Of a DNA stretch of 64,000 nt, positions 9,618 through 18,179 are shown piece by piece. The notes beneath the pieces were generated by a model, which was not told where the DNA came from, did not search any database, and was given only the letters and a program-made list of their open reading frames with translations. The DNA comes from Candidatus Poribacteria bacterium (lineage in GTDB: Bacteria > Poribacteria > WGA-4E > PCPOR2b). The stretch is from positions 52,770 through 116,769 of the forward strand of contig JAJECO010000048.1 of NCBI GenBank assembly GCA_022822005.1, given 5' to 3'. Each line of letters begins with the position of its first letter. The first letter of the stretch is position 1. The translations under genes and the position numbers were made by a program.

Positions 9618-12600
9618 GTGGAATTTACACGGAACCAAAAAAAAGCCCATGATCTCAATCGCCACATCAGTGTGACGGCTGGTGCTGGATCAGGGAAAAC
9701 AGCGGTATTGGCCCACCGCTACCTCAAGATTCTTCTTGAAACAGATCTGCCTCCCAATCAAGTGGTTGCAATCACGTTCACAAGGAAAGCTGCAGCAGAA
9801 CTCAAGCAGCGCATTATCCAACAACTTGACGTAAAACTGGGGGAAGAACCTCGCAGTACACAATTACAGAAAATCAAGACCGGAATGCTCTCCGCACAGA
9901 TCTCAACCATTCACTCATTTTGCGCGCGAATTCTACGGGAGTATCCGGTTGAAGCGGGGGTGGATGCAGGTTTCAGCGAATTACAAGGGATACAACAGCG
10001 GTTGGCTCTCCGTAACACACTTGATTCCACGCTCCGGGAAATTGCTAATCGTCCCGATGAAGATGAGATACGTGAGAAACTGGTAGGCTTGCTGCGCATT
10101 TTTGGCAAGAGTCAGCTCGAACAACACTTACATGAGTTGATCAATCAGCGGGATGGGGTGGATCGCCTAACGCGATGCTTATACAGCCGCACAGATTCAG
10201 AGGTGTTGGAGTATTGGCGCAAGCATGTACAATCGCAATTATCTCGGAGTTTAGAAAATCAGTTCTCTCTCGGAGATTGGTTGCGCTGTTTGGACAACGT
10301 CTTAGAAGTTGCTACAGGGAAAAATGCTTCAATAGTCCTAGGACTGGTAGGGCTTGTTTTACCACAAATGGCAATAGTAACGGTCATTTCGATTTTCCTC
10401 CAACTTGGCCCACAGATCTTCACGGAAGATGGACAGATCAGCGAGGAGGAGGCTCTTGATTCACATACCGAGACCGACACAACCATGGAGAATGTCGGTT
10501 TTCTTATTCGTGCGGCGAACTATTTCCAAACCTCTCCATCGGTTACCAATGCTTGGATAGCCTTAGAATTGCTGGGATATCTTGTTCCACAAGTGACAAT
10601 ACTAACCGCTATTCCAACTCTCATCGAACTTGCTCCACTACTCGTAACGAAAGACGGAAACAACATTAGCAAAAGAGATTTTCTTGGCTCAAGGACCGAG
10701 ACTGACCCAATCCAGGAAGAGGTTGATTTCCTTGTCCCCGCAGCGAACTACTTCAAATCCTCCGCATCAATTACCGCTGATGATGAACTCCTCATTCGTG
10801 CGACACGCGATTTGTTAGCTGTTTATGACGAGATTCAACGTGCATACGAACAACATAAAACCCGAATAGGACAACTCGATTTCGATGATCTTCAGATTAA
10901 GGTTAGGAATCTACTGCGTCAAGAATCCATCCATGAACAGCTCGCCCAAAGATATCCTTATATCATGGTTGATGAGTACCAAGATACCGACCAGCTACAA
11001 TACGAGATCCTCGACCTACTCGCTGTTATCAACAAGAATACCCGCGGGGAGAGTCCCTCGGATTCTAAATTGGATAATCTGTTTATCGTTGGCGATCAGA
11101 AACAGAGTATCTACGGGTTTCGCGGGGCGGATGTGCGCGTATTTAATAAAACACGACAGGATATAACTGACTTACAGGAGGCATTCGGTGAAGATTTTTC
11201 TTGGGCGGAGCAGAAACTTGACGCGAGCGATTCAGAGAAGCGCGGCGAACTCCAATTTTCGGAAAATTTCCGTTTATTACGAAATCTCGTAGGCTTCGTC
11301 AATTCAGTTTTCAAACCGCTCATGAAGGGGCGAAATGAATTTGAAGTCGAGTATGAGCCGTTGGTCCAAGGCCGAATCGCTGATTCGCACGGCGACGTAG
11401 AGCTGCTCCTCGGCTCGAAGGAAGAAACAGAGAGCGATTTGCAACTTGCCGCTGACGAATACGATCTGATTGTCGGCCGCATCCGCCATTTAGTCGACAC
11501 CGAGGAAACAATCTGGATGCACGCTGACGGCAGTGAAACGTCCCAACCCATTCGCTACAGTGATATTGCCATCCTAATCCGCAGCCGGACGCACTTGCCG
11601 GAAATTGAATCTGCCTTAACCGAATCAGAGATCCCATACAAAATCACAGGCGGTATCGGATTTTATCAGCGTCAAGAGATTTACGACATTGGTAATTATC
11701 TGCAATTCCTCATAGATCCTACCAGCGACGTTGCACTCGCCGGAATTCTTCGCGCGCCATTCTTCGGTGTGTCAGATGTAGAACTATATGAAATAGCGCA
11801 GCCATCGTCCAAAAAGACATTCTGGGAGAAGATCCAAGATTACCTCGCTCAACCGGATCAATCTTCAACTCCTCTAATAGGTCATGCAGCTCAGATACTG
11901 CATAGCCATCTCGAAATATGCCACCGTACCCCACCGAGCGAACTTATCCGAAAAATCGTTAACGATACTGGAATAGTCGGGGTGCTTCCCGTTGGGAAGA
12001 GCGGCGAACAACGGTGGGCAAATTATGAAAAGCTATTAGAAATTGCAAGGGAATTTGAAAGATCGGAATCTACAAACCTTTTCGATTTCTTGGAACGACT
12101 AAACCTACTCATTGAGGAAGAAGAGAGCGAAGGTCAAGCGACCACGCAATTGACAGCGGACGCTGTTGAGGTAATGACTGTCCATGCGGCGAAAGGACTT
12201 GAGTTTCCGGTTGTTATCCTTCCTAACCTGGATCAACGGTTCAGATATGATCGAGAACCGTTCATTGATGATCGGTTAGGTCTTGGCTTTAGACCCGCAA
12301 ATCCAGAAAAAAACTACGAACAGAGCGATCCGGGGGCGACACGGTTGATGAATGAACGTGCAAGAAACCGGACAGAGGCAGAGGAGCAGCGCCTCTTTTA
12401 CGTAGCTACGACCCGCGCTCGTGATCGTCTGATCTTGTCAGGGACAGCCGAGAAGATAGGAAATGCGCCGTGTTGGTTGAAGTGGCTGCTCAATGCTTTA
12501 GAAATTTCGGAGATACCCGCGGAGAACACGGTTTTAAATCGGAAGACGACCATTCGGGTCTTATCGGGAGAGCAAACCACACAGGTCACCTTCGATCTTC

Positions 12601-13349
12601 CAATTCAAATCGTTAGACCTTCCAGCGAACTCGGTTATACTGAAGAAGAGCCAGCCGTCCCACTACCGCTAACCGAATTTCCTCCTTTCCATATCGAGCC
12701 GTTGCGCGCTGCCACCGTTAGCCACACCTTCTCTGTGTCGGATCTGAAAACACACACTCAGTGTCCAACGCGGTTTTATTTACAGCGCCAGATCCAAGTG
12801 CCGTTATCGGAGTTCCAATCCGAGGAATCCCTTGAGACTACGCGTGAAGGTGTCAATAGCTTCCTGAACTCGAGAGTTAGGGAGATGGCGTTAAACGCAG
12901 ATGAGGTTTACCGCGAACGACACATTCACGCCGAAATTGGTTCTCATATAGTCGACGGAATTGCAAATCGACTCTTCAAAGACTCAGAGGGGATATGGCA
13001 GGTTATCAGCTGCGAAATAGATGGAATTAATTGGGAAGAAATCGGCGATATAGCTGACTACTATCGACCACAAATTGAGCTATACGCCCTGCTAATCCAT
13101 CGGCTCTATCCTGAACAGCGTGTCATACCGGTAACAATCTACTCAACAGATCTCACCTTATCGCATTCAGTGGAGGTAACAAAGGAAGAATTAATAGATA
13201 TTGAGAGCGCATGGATAGAACGAATTGAGGCAATACAGGATACTTTGAGTTCTGATGCAATCGGGATGGGAAGGTTTGAGAAGAATAGAGAACATTGTCG
13301 ATTATGTCCCTATTTTGTTGATGAGGAGTGTACGGTCACCGATCAATAG
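9618..13349 (+). CDS. AddA/UvrD-type helicase-nuclease with a duplicated hydrophobic insert
   Basis: A 1243-residue superfamily 1 helicase of the AddA/RecB class for double-strand break processing. Motifs: Walker A AGAGSGKT (21-28), GDQKQSIYGFRGAD, DEYQD (452-456), VMTVHAAKGLEFPVVI and LFYVATTRARDRL. The C-terminal region keeps the cysteines of a nuclease-type iron-sulfur staple (CPTRFYL near 1048 and HCRLCPYF..EEC near 1225-1240), but the nuclease signature is eroded: VISCEIDG stands where IVDYKTG-like residues are expected. Residues 236-386 are a tandem duplication of a hydrophobic unit, foreign to this family. The GTG at 9618 is chosen because AGGGAG lies upstream at 9602-9607; a TTG at 9582 would add 12 residues. 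No addB is visible. Confidence 0.85.
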   Translation: MEFTRNQKKAHDLNRHISVTAGAGSGKTAVLAHRYLKILLETDLPPNQVVAITFTRKAAAELKQRIIQQLDVKLGEEPRSTQLQKIKTGMLSAQISTIHSFCARILREYPVEAGVDAGFSELQGIQQRLALRNTLDSTLREIANRPDEDEIREKLVGLLRIFGKSQLEQHLHELINQRDGVDRLTRCLYSRTDSEVLEYWRKHVQSQLSRSLENQFSLGDWLRCLDNVLEVATGKNASIVLGLVGLVLPQMAIVTVISIFLQLGPQIFTEDGQISEEEALDSHTETDTTMENVGFLIRAANYFQTSPSVTNAWIALELLGYLVPQVTILTAIPTLIELAPLLVTKDGNNISKRDFLGSRTETDPIQEEVDFLVPAANYFKSSASITADDELLIRATRDLLAVYDEIQRAYEQHKTRIGQLDFDDLQIKVRNLLRQESIHEQLAQRYPYIMVDEYQDTDQLQYEILDLLAVINKNTRGESPSDSKLDNLFIVGDQKQSIYGFRGADVRVFNKTRQDITDLQEAFGEDFSWAEQKLDASDSEKRGELQFSENFRLLRNLVGFVNSVFKPLMKGRNEFEVEYEPLVQGRIADSHGDVELLLGSKEETESDLQLAADEYDLIVGRIRHLVDTEETIWMHADGSETSQPIRYSDIAILIRSRTHLPEIESALTESEIPYKITGGIGFYQRQEIYDIGNYLQFLIDPTSDVALAGILRAPFFGVSDVELYEIAQPSSKKTFWEKIQDYLAQPDQSSTPLIGHAAQILHSHLEICHRTPPSELIRKIVNDTGIVGVLPVGKSGEQRWANYEKLLEIAREFERSESTNLFDFLERLNLLIEEEESEGQATTQLTADAVEVMTVHAAKGLEFPVVILPNLDQRFRYDREPFIDDRLGLGFRPANPEKNYEQSDPGATRLMNERARNRTEAEEQRLFYVATTRARDRLILSGTAEKIGNAPCWLKWLLNALEISEIPAENTVLNRKTTIRVLSGEQTTQVTFDLPIQIVRPSSELGYTEEEPAVPLPLTEFPPFHIEPLRAATVSHTFSVSDLKTHTQCPTRFYLQRQIQVPLSEFQSEESLETTREGVNSFLNSRVREMALNADEVYRERHIHAEIGSHIVDGIANRLFKDSEGIWQVISCEIDGINWEEIGDIADYYRPQIELYALLIHRLYPEQRVIPVTIYSTDLTLSHSVEVTKEELIDIESAWIERIEAIQDTLSSDAIGMGRFEKNREHCRLCPYFVDEECTVTDQ
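10323..10775 (+). repeat. Two tandem diverged copies of a 75-codon unit inside the helicase gene
   Basis: Copy 1 covers 10323-10547 (residues 236-310) and copy 2 10548-10775 (311-386). About half the residues match, with shared landmarks NA.I.L.L.G, PQ.. I.T, T.DG, S.TETD and AANYF. Each copy starts with a strongly hydrophobic stretch of some 25 residues and ends in a polar, acidic part. The frame is kept through both. Confidence 0.8.
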
Positions 13350-13397
13350 TAGTGAATAGCGTAATCCTCACCGTGCCGTATTTGCTGGATTATCTTC

Positions 13398-13646
13398 TTA
13401 CTGAACTACATCTCCCTCAATCGGCTCAACTTCCACCTTGACGTTCTGGAGATGCTCGACAACCCGTTCAAGTTCGTCTGGCTCACCTCTAATTTCCAAA
13501 ACAACCCACCCTCTATCAGACGTGACATCAGCGCGTCGAATGCTCGTAATCACATTATACTGTTGACCGATGTTGTGGATGATGGGCTCAGTGATCAGAT
13601 CCGGCGGGAAAGTCAAACGAAGTCTTAAGAATGCCATATCTGCCAC
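13398..13646 (-). CDS. NIL domain protein
   Basis: An 82-residue protein that consists of one ferredoxin-like NIL domain, the small regulatory domain also found at the C-terminus of methionine ABC transporter ATPases and in sulfur-metabolism ferredoxins. Typical features are LRLTFPPDLITEPIIHNI at the start and DRGWVVLEIRG in the middle. It is the last gene of the cysteine/sulfur cluster, 24 bases after the JAMM peptidase, and probably senses or relays a sulfur compound such as methionine; that role is inference from position. Shine-Dalgarno AAAGGAG sits upstream of the ATG. Confidence 0.8.
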   Translation of the reverse strand: MADMAFLRLRLTFPPDLITEPIIHNIGQQYNVITSIRRADVTSDRGWVVLEIRGEPDELERVVEHLQNVKVEVEPIEGDVVQ

Positions 13647-13670
13647 TCCTTTCTGAAGTAACGAATCGTA

Positions 13671-14156
13671 TTATGTCTCGCGGTTCATCTCTATTGGCAC
13701 TTCTTCAAAATCCATATCAGTTTCATTCCAAGCGAAAGCCTTAGTTGCTTTAACTTCGTGATCATAGATAGAGATTACAATATATGCTGCTCCAGGATAC
13801 ACCGGTTCGTCCCAAGCCGTTGCATCCGCTTTGTCTTTGTCCGAAAAGTACGCATCGTGATTTGGGTGGGAATGATAGAGTGCCTTAATTGGTCGATTTT
13901 GGGTTTCAGCTTCTTTATGCACACGGATTAGATCGTTCGGATCTATTAAATAAGCAGTACGTGCGTCACGAGGATAAGTATCCGGATCTTCGGCATGCCG
14001 TTCATTTTGTATATTCCGGCACTCTCGGACGAATTCCCGGGTCCCGTCGCTCAAAATGATGCCACAGCACTCATCGGGAAATTCGACCTTCGCGTGCGCG
14101 TAGATTTGATCCAGAGTCTCGGTTTGTAACTCTAACACTTCAGTCTCTTTCACCAT
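13671..14156 (-). CDS. JAMM (M67 family) metallopeptidase, Mec-like
   Basis: A 161-residue zinc peptidase with the complete JAMM set: Glu29 in PDECCG, His95 and His97 in HSHP, Ser105 and Asp108. Mycobacterial Mec+ and pseudomonad QbsD, of the same family, cleave adducts or tails from small ubiquitin-like sulfur carriers. Here the gene overlaps the carrier gene by 17 bases, so it should act on that protein: trimming its tail behind Gly-Gly and/or freeing cysteine. A longer frame opens at 14228, but that part only shadows the carrier; ATG 14156 fits the family start. Confidence 0.88.
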   Translation of the reverse strand: MVKETEVLELQTETLDQIYAHAKVEFPDECCGIILSDGTREFVRECRNIQNERHAEDPDTYPRDARTAYLIDPNDLIRVHKEAETQNRPIKALYHSHPNHDAYFSDKDKADATAWDEPVYPGAAYIVISIYDHEVKATKAFAWNETDMDFEEVPIEMNRET

Positions 14157-14436
14157 CTGACGACCCGCCTGCAATTGCAGGTATAATTGAGATGTCGTCA
14201 CCATCGTTAACTGCCGTTGCACTACCATCTAAGAAACGAATATCTTCGTCATTGAGGTAAATATTAACAAAACGTCGAACATTACCGGATTCATCACAGA
14301 TGCGCTCTTTGAGTCCCGGATAACTTGCCTCAAGGTTTTCGATGAGGCTTTCAATAGTGTCTCCCTCCGCTTCAACTTCCGCCTGATTCTGTGTGAGTCT
14401 TCTGAGAGGGGTTGGAATACGTACGGTAACAGCCAT
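14140..14436 (-). CDS. ThiS/MoaD-like sulfur carrier with a C-terminal extension
   Basis: A 98-residue ubiquitin-fold carrier (PF02597 type) starting MAVTVRIPTPLR. In active carriers the C-terminal Gly-Gly is adenylated and turned into a thiocarboxylate that donates sulfur. Here Gly-Gly is at 90-91 but seven further residues (SSDGERD) follow, so maturation is needed; the overlapping JAMM gene is the obvious protease. Flanked by APS reductase and cysteine synthase, it most likely serves cysteine synthesis like mycobacterial CysO. No ThiF/MoeB/MoeZ activating enzyme is in the window. A Shine-Dalgarno GAAGGGAG precedes the ATG. Confidence 0.88.
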   Translation of the reverse strand: MAVTVRIPTPLRRLTQNQAEVEAEGDTIESLIENLEASYPGLKERICDESGNVRRFVNIYLNDEDIRFLDGSATAVNDGDDISIIPAIAGGSSDGERD

Positions 14437-14552
14437 TGCAAAACTCCCTTCTTTAGTAAGGTGAAATAAAACGAGACCACGAATGTTTTGGTCTTAATTG
14501 AGCAAGTTTCTATATTTAAGCGATAGAACTTAGATACTTTGCATTTTAGGTT

Positions 14553-15317
14553 CTATATTGCGTAGTGAATCCCGCATTCTTTTTTATTATCTTCATCGAC
14601 CGATGGTGCGTTTTGCCAGCGCCACCGTCCTGCTCTTTTTGGTTCACCCGGCACGATCGGCGTTGTGCATATGACACATCCGAGCGACTCATAGTATTGC
14701 CCGTACTTTTGGGGTTCCATCAGTGGATTCACGGGCACATCGTGTTTGTGAATGTACTCCCAAATCTGTGCCTCAGGCCAATCTGCCAGCGGGTTAACTT
14801 TTAGTATAGAACGCCCTTTGTGATCAATGATATCCGCTTTGGGTGTGCTTTGCCGATTACTGGATTGATCTCGTCGCAAGCCGGAAAACCAGACATCCAG
14901 TGTGTCTAACAATTGCTGCATCGGCTCTACTTTCCTAATGTTGCAGCAATATTCCTGTTTCTGTTTGCTGTCGAAGAACAAGAACTCCCCGTGATTTGCA
15001 ACCATTTGATTTACCGCTTCTGCTTCTGGAGTAATCCGCTCAATCTGAATGTTGTAACGTGCTTCGACGCACTCAAGGAATTGATAGGTCTCAGGGAATA
15101 GACGCAACGTGTCAATTGTGCAGGCTCTAAACGGCAGCTTATTTTCGTAAGCCATGTGGAGCAGAACCATTCCAGACAATTGCCCGCTTGTAACAATTGC
15201 GGCACGGCCTTTAAAACGTTTAATAAGATTGAACAAGATTTCCTGCGGTTCTTCGAGCAAACGAACTTCGTAGCAAAGCTCTTCATTTATCAGATCTTTA
15301 TTTGTTAATTCATTCAA
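14553..15317 (-). CDS. cysH: Assimilatory APS reductase (CysH family)
   Basis: Reduces adenylyl sulfate (or PAPS) to sulfite in sulfate assimilation. 254 residues of the ATP-pyrophosphatase-like fold. Two cysteine pairs, YCCNIRK and GCVICTTP, are those that bind the [4Fe-4S] cluster of APS-using enzymes, and KECGIH near the C-terminus is the catalytic Cys motif, so APS rather than PAPS is the likely substrate. The P-loop reads TSGQLSG, slightly unusual. It lies between cysteine synthase and the sulfur-carrier gene on the same strand, consistent with one operon for sulfate to cysteine. Confidence 0.92.
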   Translation of the reverse strand: MNELTNKDLINEELCYEVRLLEEPQEILFNLIKRFKGRAAIVTSGQLSGMVLLHMAYENKLPFRACTIDTLRLFPETYQFLECVEARYNIQIERITPEAEAVNQMVANHGEFLFFDSKQKQEYCCNIRKVEPMQQLLDTLDVWFSGLRRDQSSNRQSTPKADIIDHKGRSILKVNPLADWPEAQIWEYIHKHDVPVNPLMEPQKYGQYYESLGCVICTTPIVPGEPKRAGRWRWQNAPSVDEDNKKECGIHYAI

Positions 15318-15411
15318 GGGATACCCAGTCCTTCCTGTATAGCATAGAACGTAATTAATGAGGAATGATCGAATTGATGGAACAAGGAACCTTCGCGCTC
15401 ATGTTCCCATT

Positions 15412-16362
15412 TTACTCAAAATCGGTTTCTAATCCGATTTCCGATTCAAAATACCGGGCGAGGCTAAAATAGCGATCTCCTGTATCCGGTAAAATTGTGA
15501 CGACAGTTTTATCCCTCCCAAGTCCTCGCGCCACTTCTAATGCGGCGTGGACATTTGCCCCTGACGACATTCCAACAAGCAAGCCCTCTGCTTTGGAAAT
15601 CCGTCTCATCATCTGATAAGCCTGGGGGTCGGACACAGTAGTCACCTGATCGATGACATTAACGTTCAACACATCTGGAATTCTGCCAGCTCCAATACCA
15701 TCAATACGGGTCGGTCCCGGTTGTCCACCGGACAAAACTGGAGAGATGCTCGGCTCCACTGCAACTACCTGGGTCTTCGACCGATAGGTCTTGAGTACCT
15801 CTCCAACGCCCGTTAGAGTTCCACCCGTGCCCACACCAACCACAAAAAAATCAATCTCCCGGTCAATATCGTCTAAAATCTCGCGCGCTGTCGTTTGCCG
15901 GTGAATTTCGGGATTCACAGGGTTTTCAAATTGATTGGGCATAAAGCTATGTGGATTCCGTGAGACGACCTCCTTAGCTTCCCAAATCGCACCACCCATC
16001 CCGGCGTCTTCAGGTGTTAATATAATTTTCGCACCAAAAGAAGCGAGCAGTGTATACTTTTCTTGGCTGACGTTCTCTGGCATGGTCAAGGTAACGTGAT
16101 ATCCTTTTGCAATCGCAACAATGGATAGTCCGATTCCTGTATTGCCCGCCGTGGGTTCAACTATTGTGCAGCCCGGCTTGAGTAATCCGCGTTCTTCGGC
16201 ATCAGCTATCATGGCATAGCCAATCCGATCTTTGATACTGCCACCGGGGTTATACGATTCCAGCTTTGCCAAGATTGTAGCGTCATCCGGTCCGGGTAGG
16301 TAGTTCAGATGAACCAGTGGGGTATTGCCAATGAGGCCGATGAGGTTTTCAGCAATCTTCAT
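15412..16362 (-). CDS. cysK: Cysteine synthase (PLP-dependent)
   Basis: Makes cysteine from an activated serine (O-acetyl- or O-phosphoserine) and sulfide or a carrier thiocarboxylate. 316 residues, usual CysK/CysM length. The PLP Lys is in NPGGSIKDR, followed by the substrate loop PTAGNTG, the phosphate loop GTGGTLTG and GIGAGRIP, a CysK hallmark. With a CysO-like carrier and JAMM peptidase downstream, use of thiocarboxylated carrier as sulfur donor is possible, but the sequence alone does not decide that. First gene of the sulfur run; the ClpX-like gene ends 147 bases upstream. Confidence 0.93.
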   Translation of the reverse strand: MKIAENLIGLIGNTPLVHLNYLPGPDDATILAKLESYNPGGSIKDRIGYAMIADAEERGLLKPGCTIVEPTAGNTGIGLSIVAIAKGYHVTLTMPENVSQEKYTLLASFGAKIILTPEDAGMGGAIWEAKEVVSRNPHSFMPNQFENPVNPEIHRQTTAREILDDIDREIDFFVVGVGTGGTLTGVGEVLKTYRSKTQVVAVEPSISPVLSGGQPGPTRIDGIGAGRIPDVLNVNVIDQVTTVSDPQAYQMMRRISKAEGLLVGMSSGANVHAALEVARGLGRDKTVVTILPDTGDRYFSLARYFESEIGLETDFE

Positions 16363-16509
16363 GTTTCTCTTCGCTTAGCGTTCAAAAAAATACGACGGAA
16401 AGTGTGCCTCCATAACTCTTAGGATTGGTAGCGTTAGCCGCTTTCAGACAACCTATAACTTTAGCACACTTTATCTTGGTGCGTCAAGTTTATTTACTCT
16501 TCTACAATC

Positions 16510-18120
16510 TCACAGATCTTCATCCGATGCCTTTCGCTCTTCTTTCGACTTTGCCGTGTAGGAGTCGCGGATCCAACGCTCAAGCATAACATCTGGCTCG
16601 TCCACCACCGCTTCGGTAAAGGTGAACACCGACTGCCCGGTATTCTGCTTGATAAGGTTCAGACCGTGTTGGTAACTCTGTAGTAGTTCATCACAAATCT
16701 CTTTTGGTGCCCGCCCGCGATCAATCGCCTTTTGGCATAAAAGTTCAGTCGCCTCATCGTCAAATCGGATCTGCATCTGATGTTCACGCTGGAAATCCTC
16801 TTCGTACCGACGTACTCGTTCACGCATTACAACTTGGCAGTTATAGTCTGTATCTTCCAGAATTCGCTGCAACTCGCCTGCTGGATTCTCAATAACTTCT
16901 TCTGTCACCACAAACTCCCGGATACTGGAGGACGGCAGTTCAAACTTATACTCTCGCAGCGTTTTTTCGCAGACCGTCATCAATGCGCGAGCACCGGTTT
17001 CTTGGATGTATGCCTGCTCGGCGATTCGATGGAGTCCTTCATCCGAAAACAACACCTCAATCCCATAAGCTCTGAATGCCCGTTCATACTGACGGATGAT
17101 CGATCCCTCGGAATGCTTTAGAATATAGTAGAGATCATCAGCGGAAAGATTTTGGCACACAACATGGACAGATAGACGACCAATCAACTCAGGTTCAAAT
17201 CCGAACTCAATAAAATCTTGCGGTGTAACAAACTGAAAGGAATCTCCTAACTCCGTCTGACTTTTTACTGTCGCGTTAAAGCCGATATTGCCCTGATTCA
17301 TACGTTTATTGATAATCTTTTTTAGCCCGTTAAATGCCCCGCTAATAATAAAGAGGATATGGCGCGTATTGATGATACGCTTTTCCACCACCCCTTTTTG
17401 CTGAAACTCCATCATGGCTTGCATCTGAGAGGCTGCATCGTAACCTGCGCGGAGATCGACCTCTGTTTCCTCCATCAGTTTGAGAAGACCAATCTGCACC
17501 CCCCGTCCACTGACATCACGTCCGATGATGTTTGGTGGTGTCGCAATCTTGTCCACTTCATCGAGGTAAATAATACCGTATTGTGCAAGCTCGATATTGT
17601 CGTCTGCCTGTGTTACAAGATCCCGAATCATATCATCAACATTTGCACCAACGTAGCCGGTTTCACTAAACCGGGTGGCGTCCGCTTTGACGAAGGGGAC
17701 GCCGATCAATTTGGCAATATGGCGAATGAGGTAAGTTTTGCCAACGCCTGTCGGTCCAAGCATGACCACATTCTGTTTCGAGTAATCGGTGTCTGCAACT
17801 TTCGGATTTTCGTGCACCTCGCGCACATGATTGTAGTGATCACACACAGCAATTGCCAAAGCTTTCTTCGCGTCGTCCTGTTTAATGACATATCGATCAA
17901 GGTACTGCTTAACCTCCTTCGGTTTGAGGTCAAATTTCAGATCGAACGTCTTTTCTCCAGGAGCGGTGGTGCTTGTATCATCGGTTGCAGCCGTCTCCGG
18001 CGTCGCCTGCGACATTGTAAAGTTGACAGTACCGCCATACTTCCGTTTAACGAAATCCTCGAACTCTTTCTGAATTTCCTCAATAGTAGGTATTTTTTTG
18101 TTCAGCCTTTGGTTGGACAT
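16510..18120 (-). CDS. ClpX-like AAA+ unfoldase lacking the zinc-binding N-domain
   Basis: 536 residues. The core matches ClpX: Walker A GPTGVGKT, pore loop TGYVG, Walker B IIYLDEVDK, sensor region IGRLSVHV and sensor 2 GARAL. A ClpP-docking IGF tripeptide is present (GNIGFN). The four-Cys zinc domain of classical ClpX is absent; instead there is an acidic and Thr-rich linker (about residues 35-60). The C-terminal 130 residues, charged and helical, exceed normal ClpX. It may unfold special substrates for ClpP or act alone. ClpP is not in the window. It is followed by the cysteine genes and preceded by the LarA-like gene. Confidence 0.85.
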   Translation of the reverse strand: MSNQRLNKKIPTIEEIQKEFEDFVKRKYGGTVNFTMSQATPETAATDDTSTTAPGEKTFDLKFDLKPKEVKQYLDRYVIKQDDAKKALAIAVCDHYNHVREVHENPKVADTDYSKQNVVMLGPTGVGKTYLIRHIAKLIGVPFVKADATRFSETGYVGANVDDMIRDLVTQADDNIELAQYGIIYLDEVDKIATPPNIIGRDVSGRGVQIGLLKLMEETEVDLRAGYDAASQMQAMMEFQQKGVVEKRIINTRHILFIISGAFNGLKKIINKRMNQGNIGFNATVKSQTELGDSFQFVTPQDFIEFGFEPELIGRLSVHVVCQNLSADDLYYILKHSEGSIIRQYERAFRAYGIEVLFSDEGLHRIAEQAYIQETGARALMTVCEKTLREYKFELPSSSIREFVVTEEVIENPAGELQRILEDTDYNCQVVMRERVRRYEEDFQREHQMQIRFDDEATELLCQKAIDRGRAPKEICDELLQSYQHGLNLIKQNTGQSVFTFTEAVVDEPDVMLERWIRDSYTAKSKEERKASDEDL

Positions 18121-18179
18121 ATTTCACCTCTGAACCTAATTTCACGATCTTCCCATGAGATGCAACGAACTCGCCAATT

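Noticed and set aside
14157..14228. Extended N-terminus for the JAMM peptidase
   Set aside because: The extra 24 codons only shadow the carrier gene; the ATG at 14156 fits the family.
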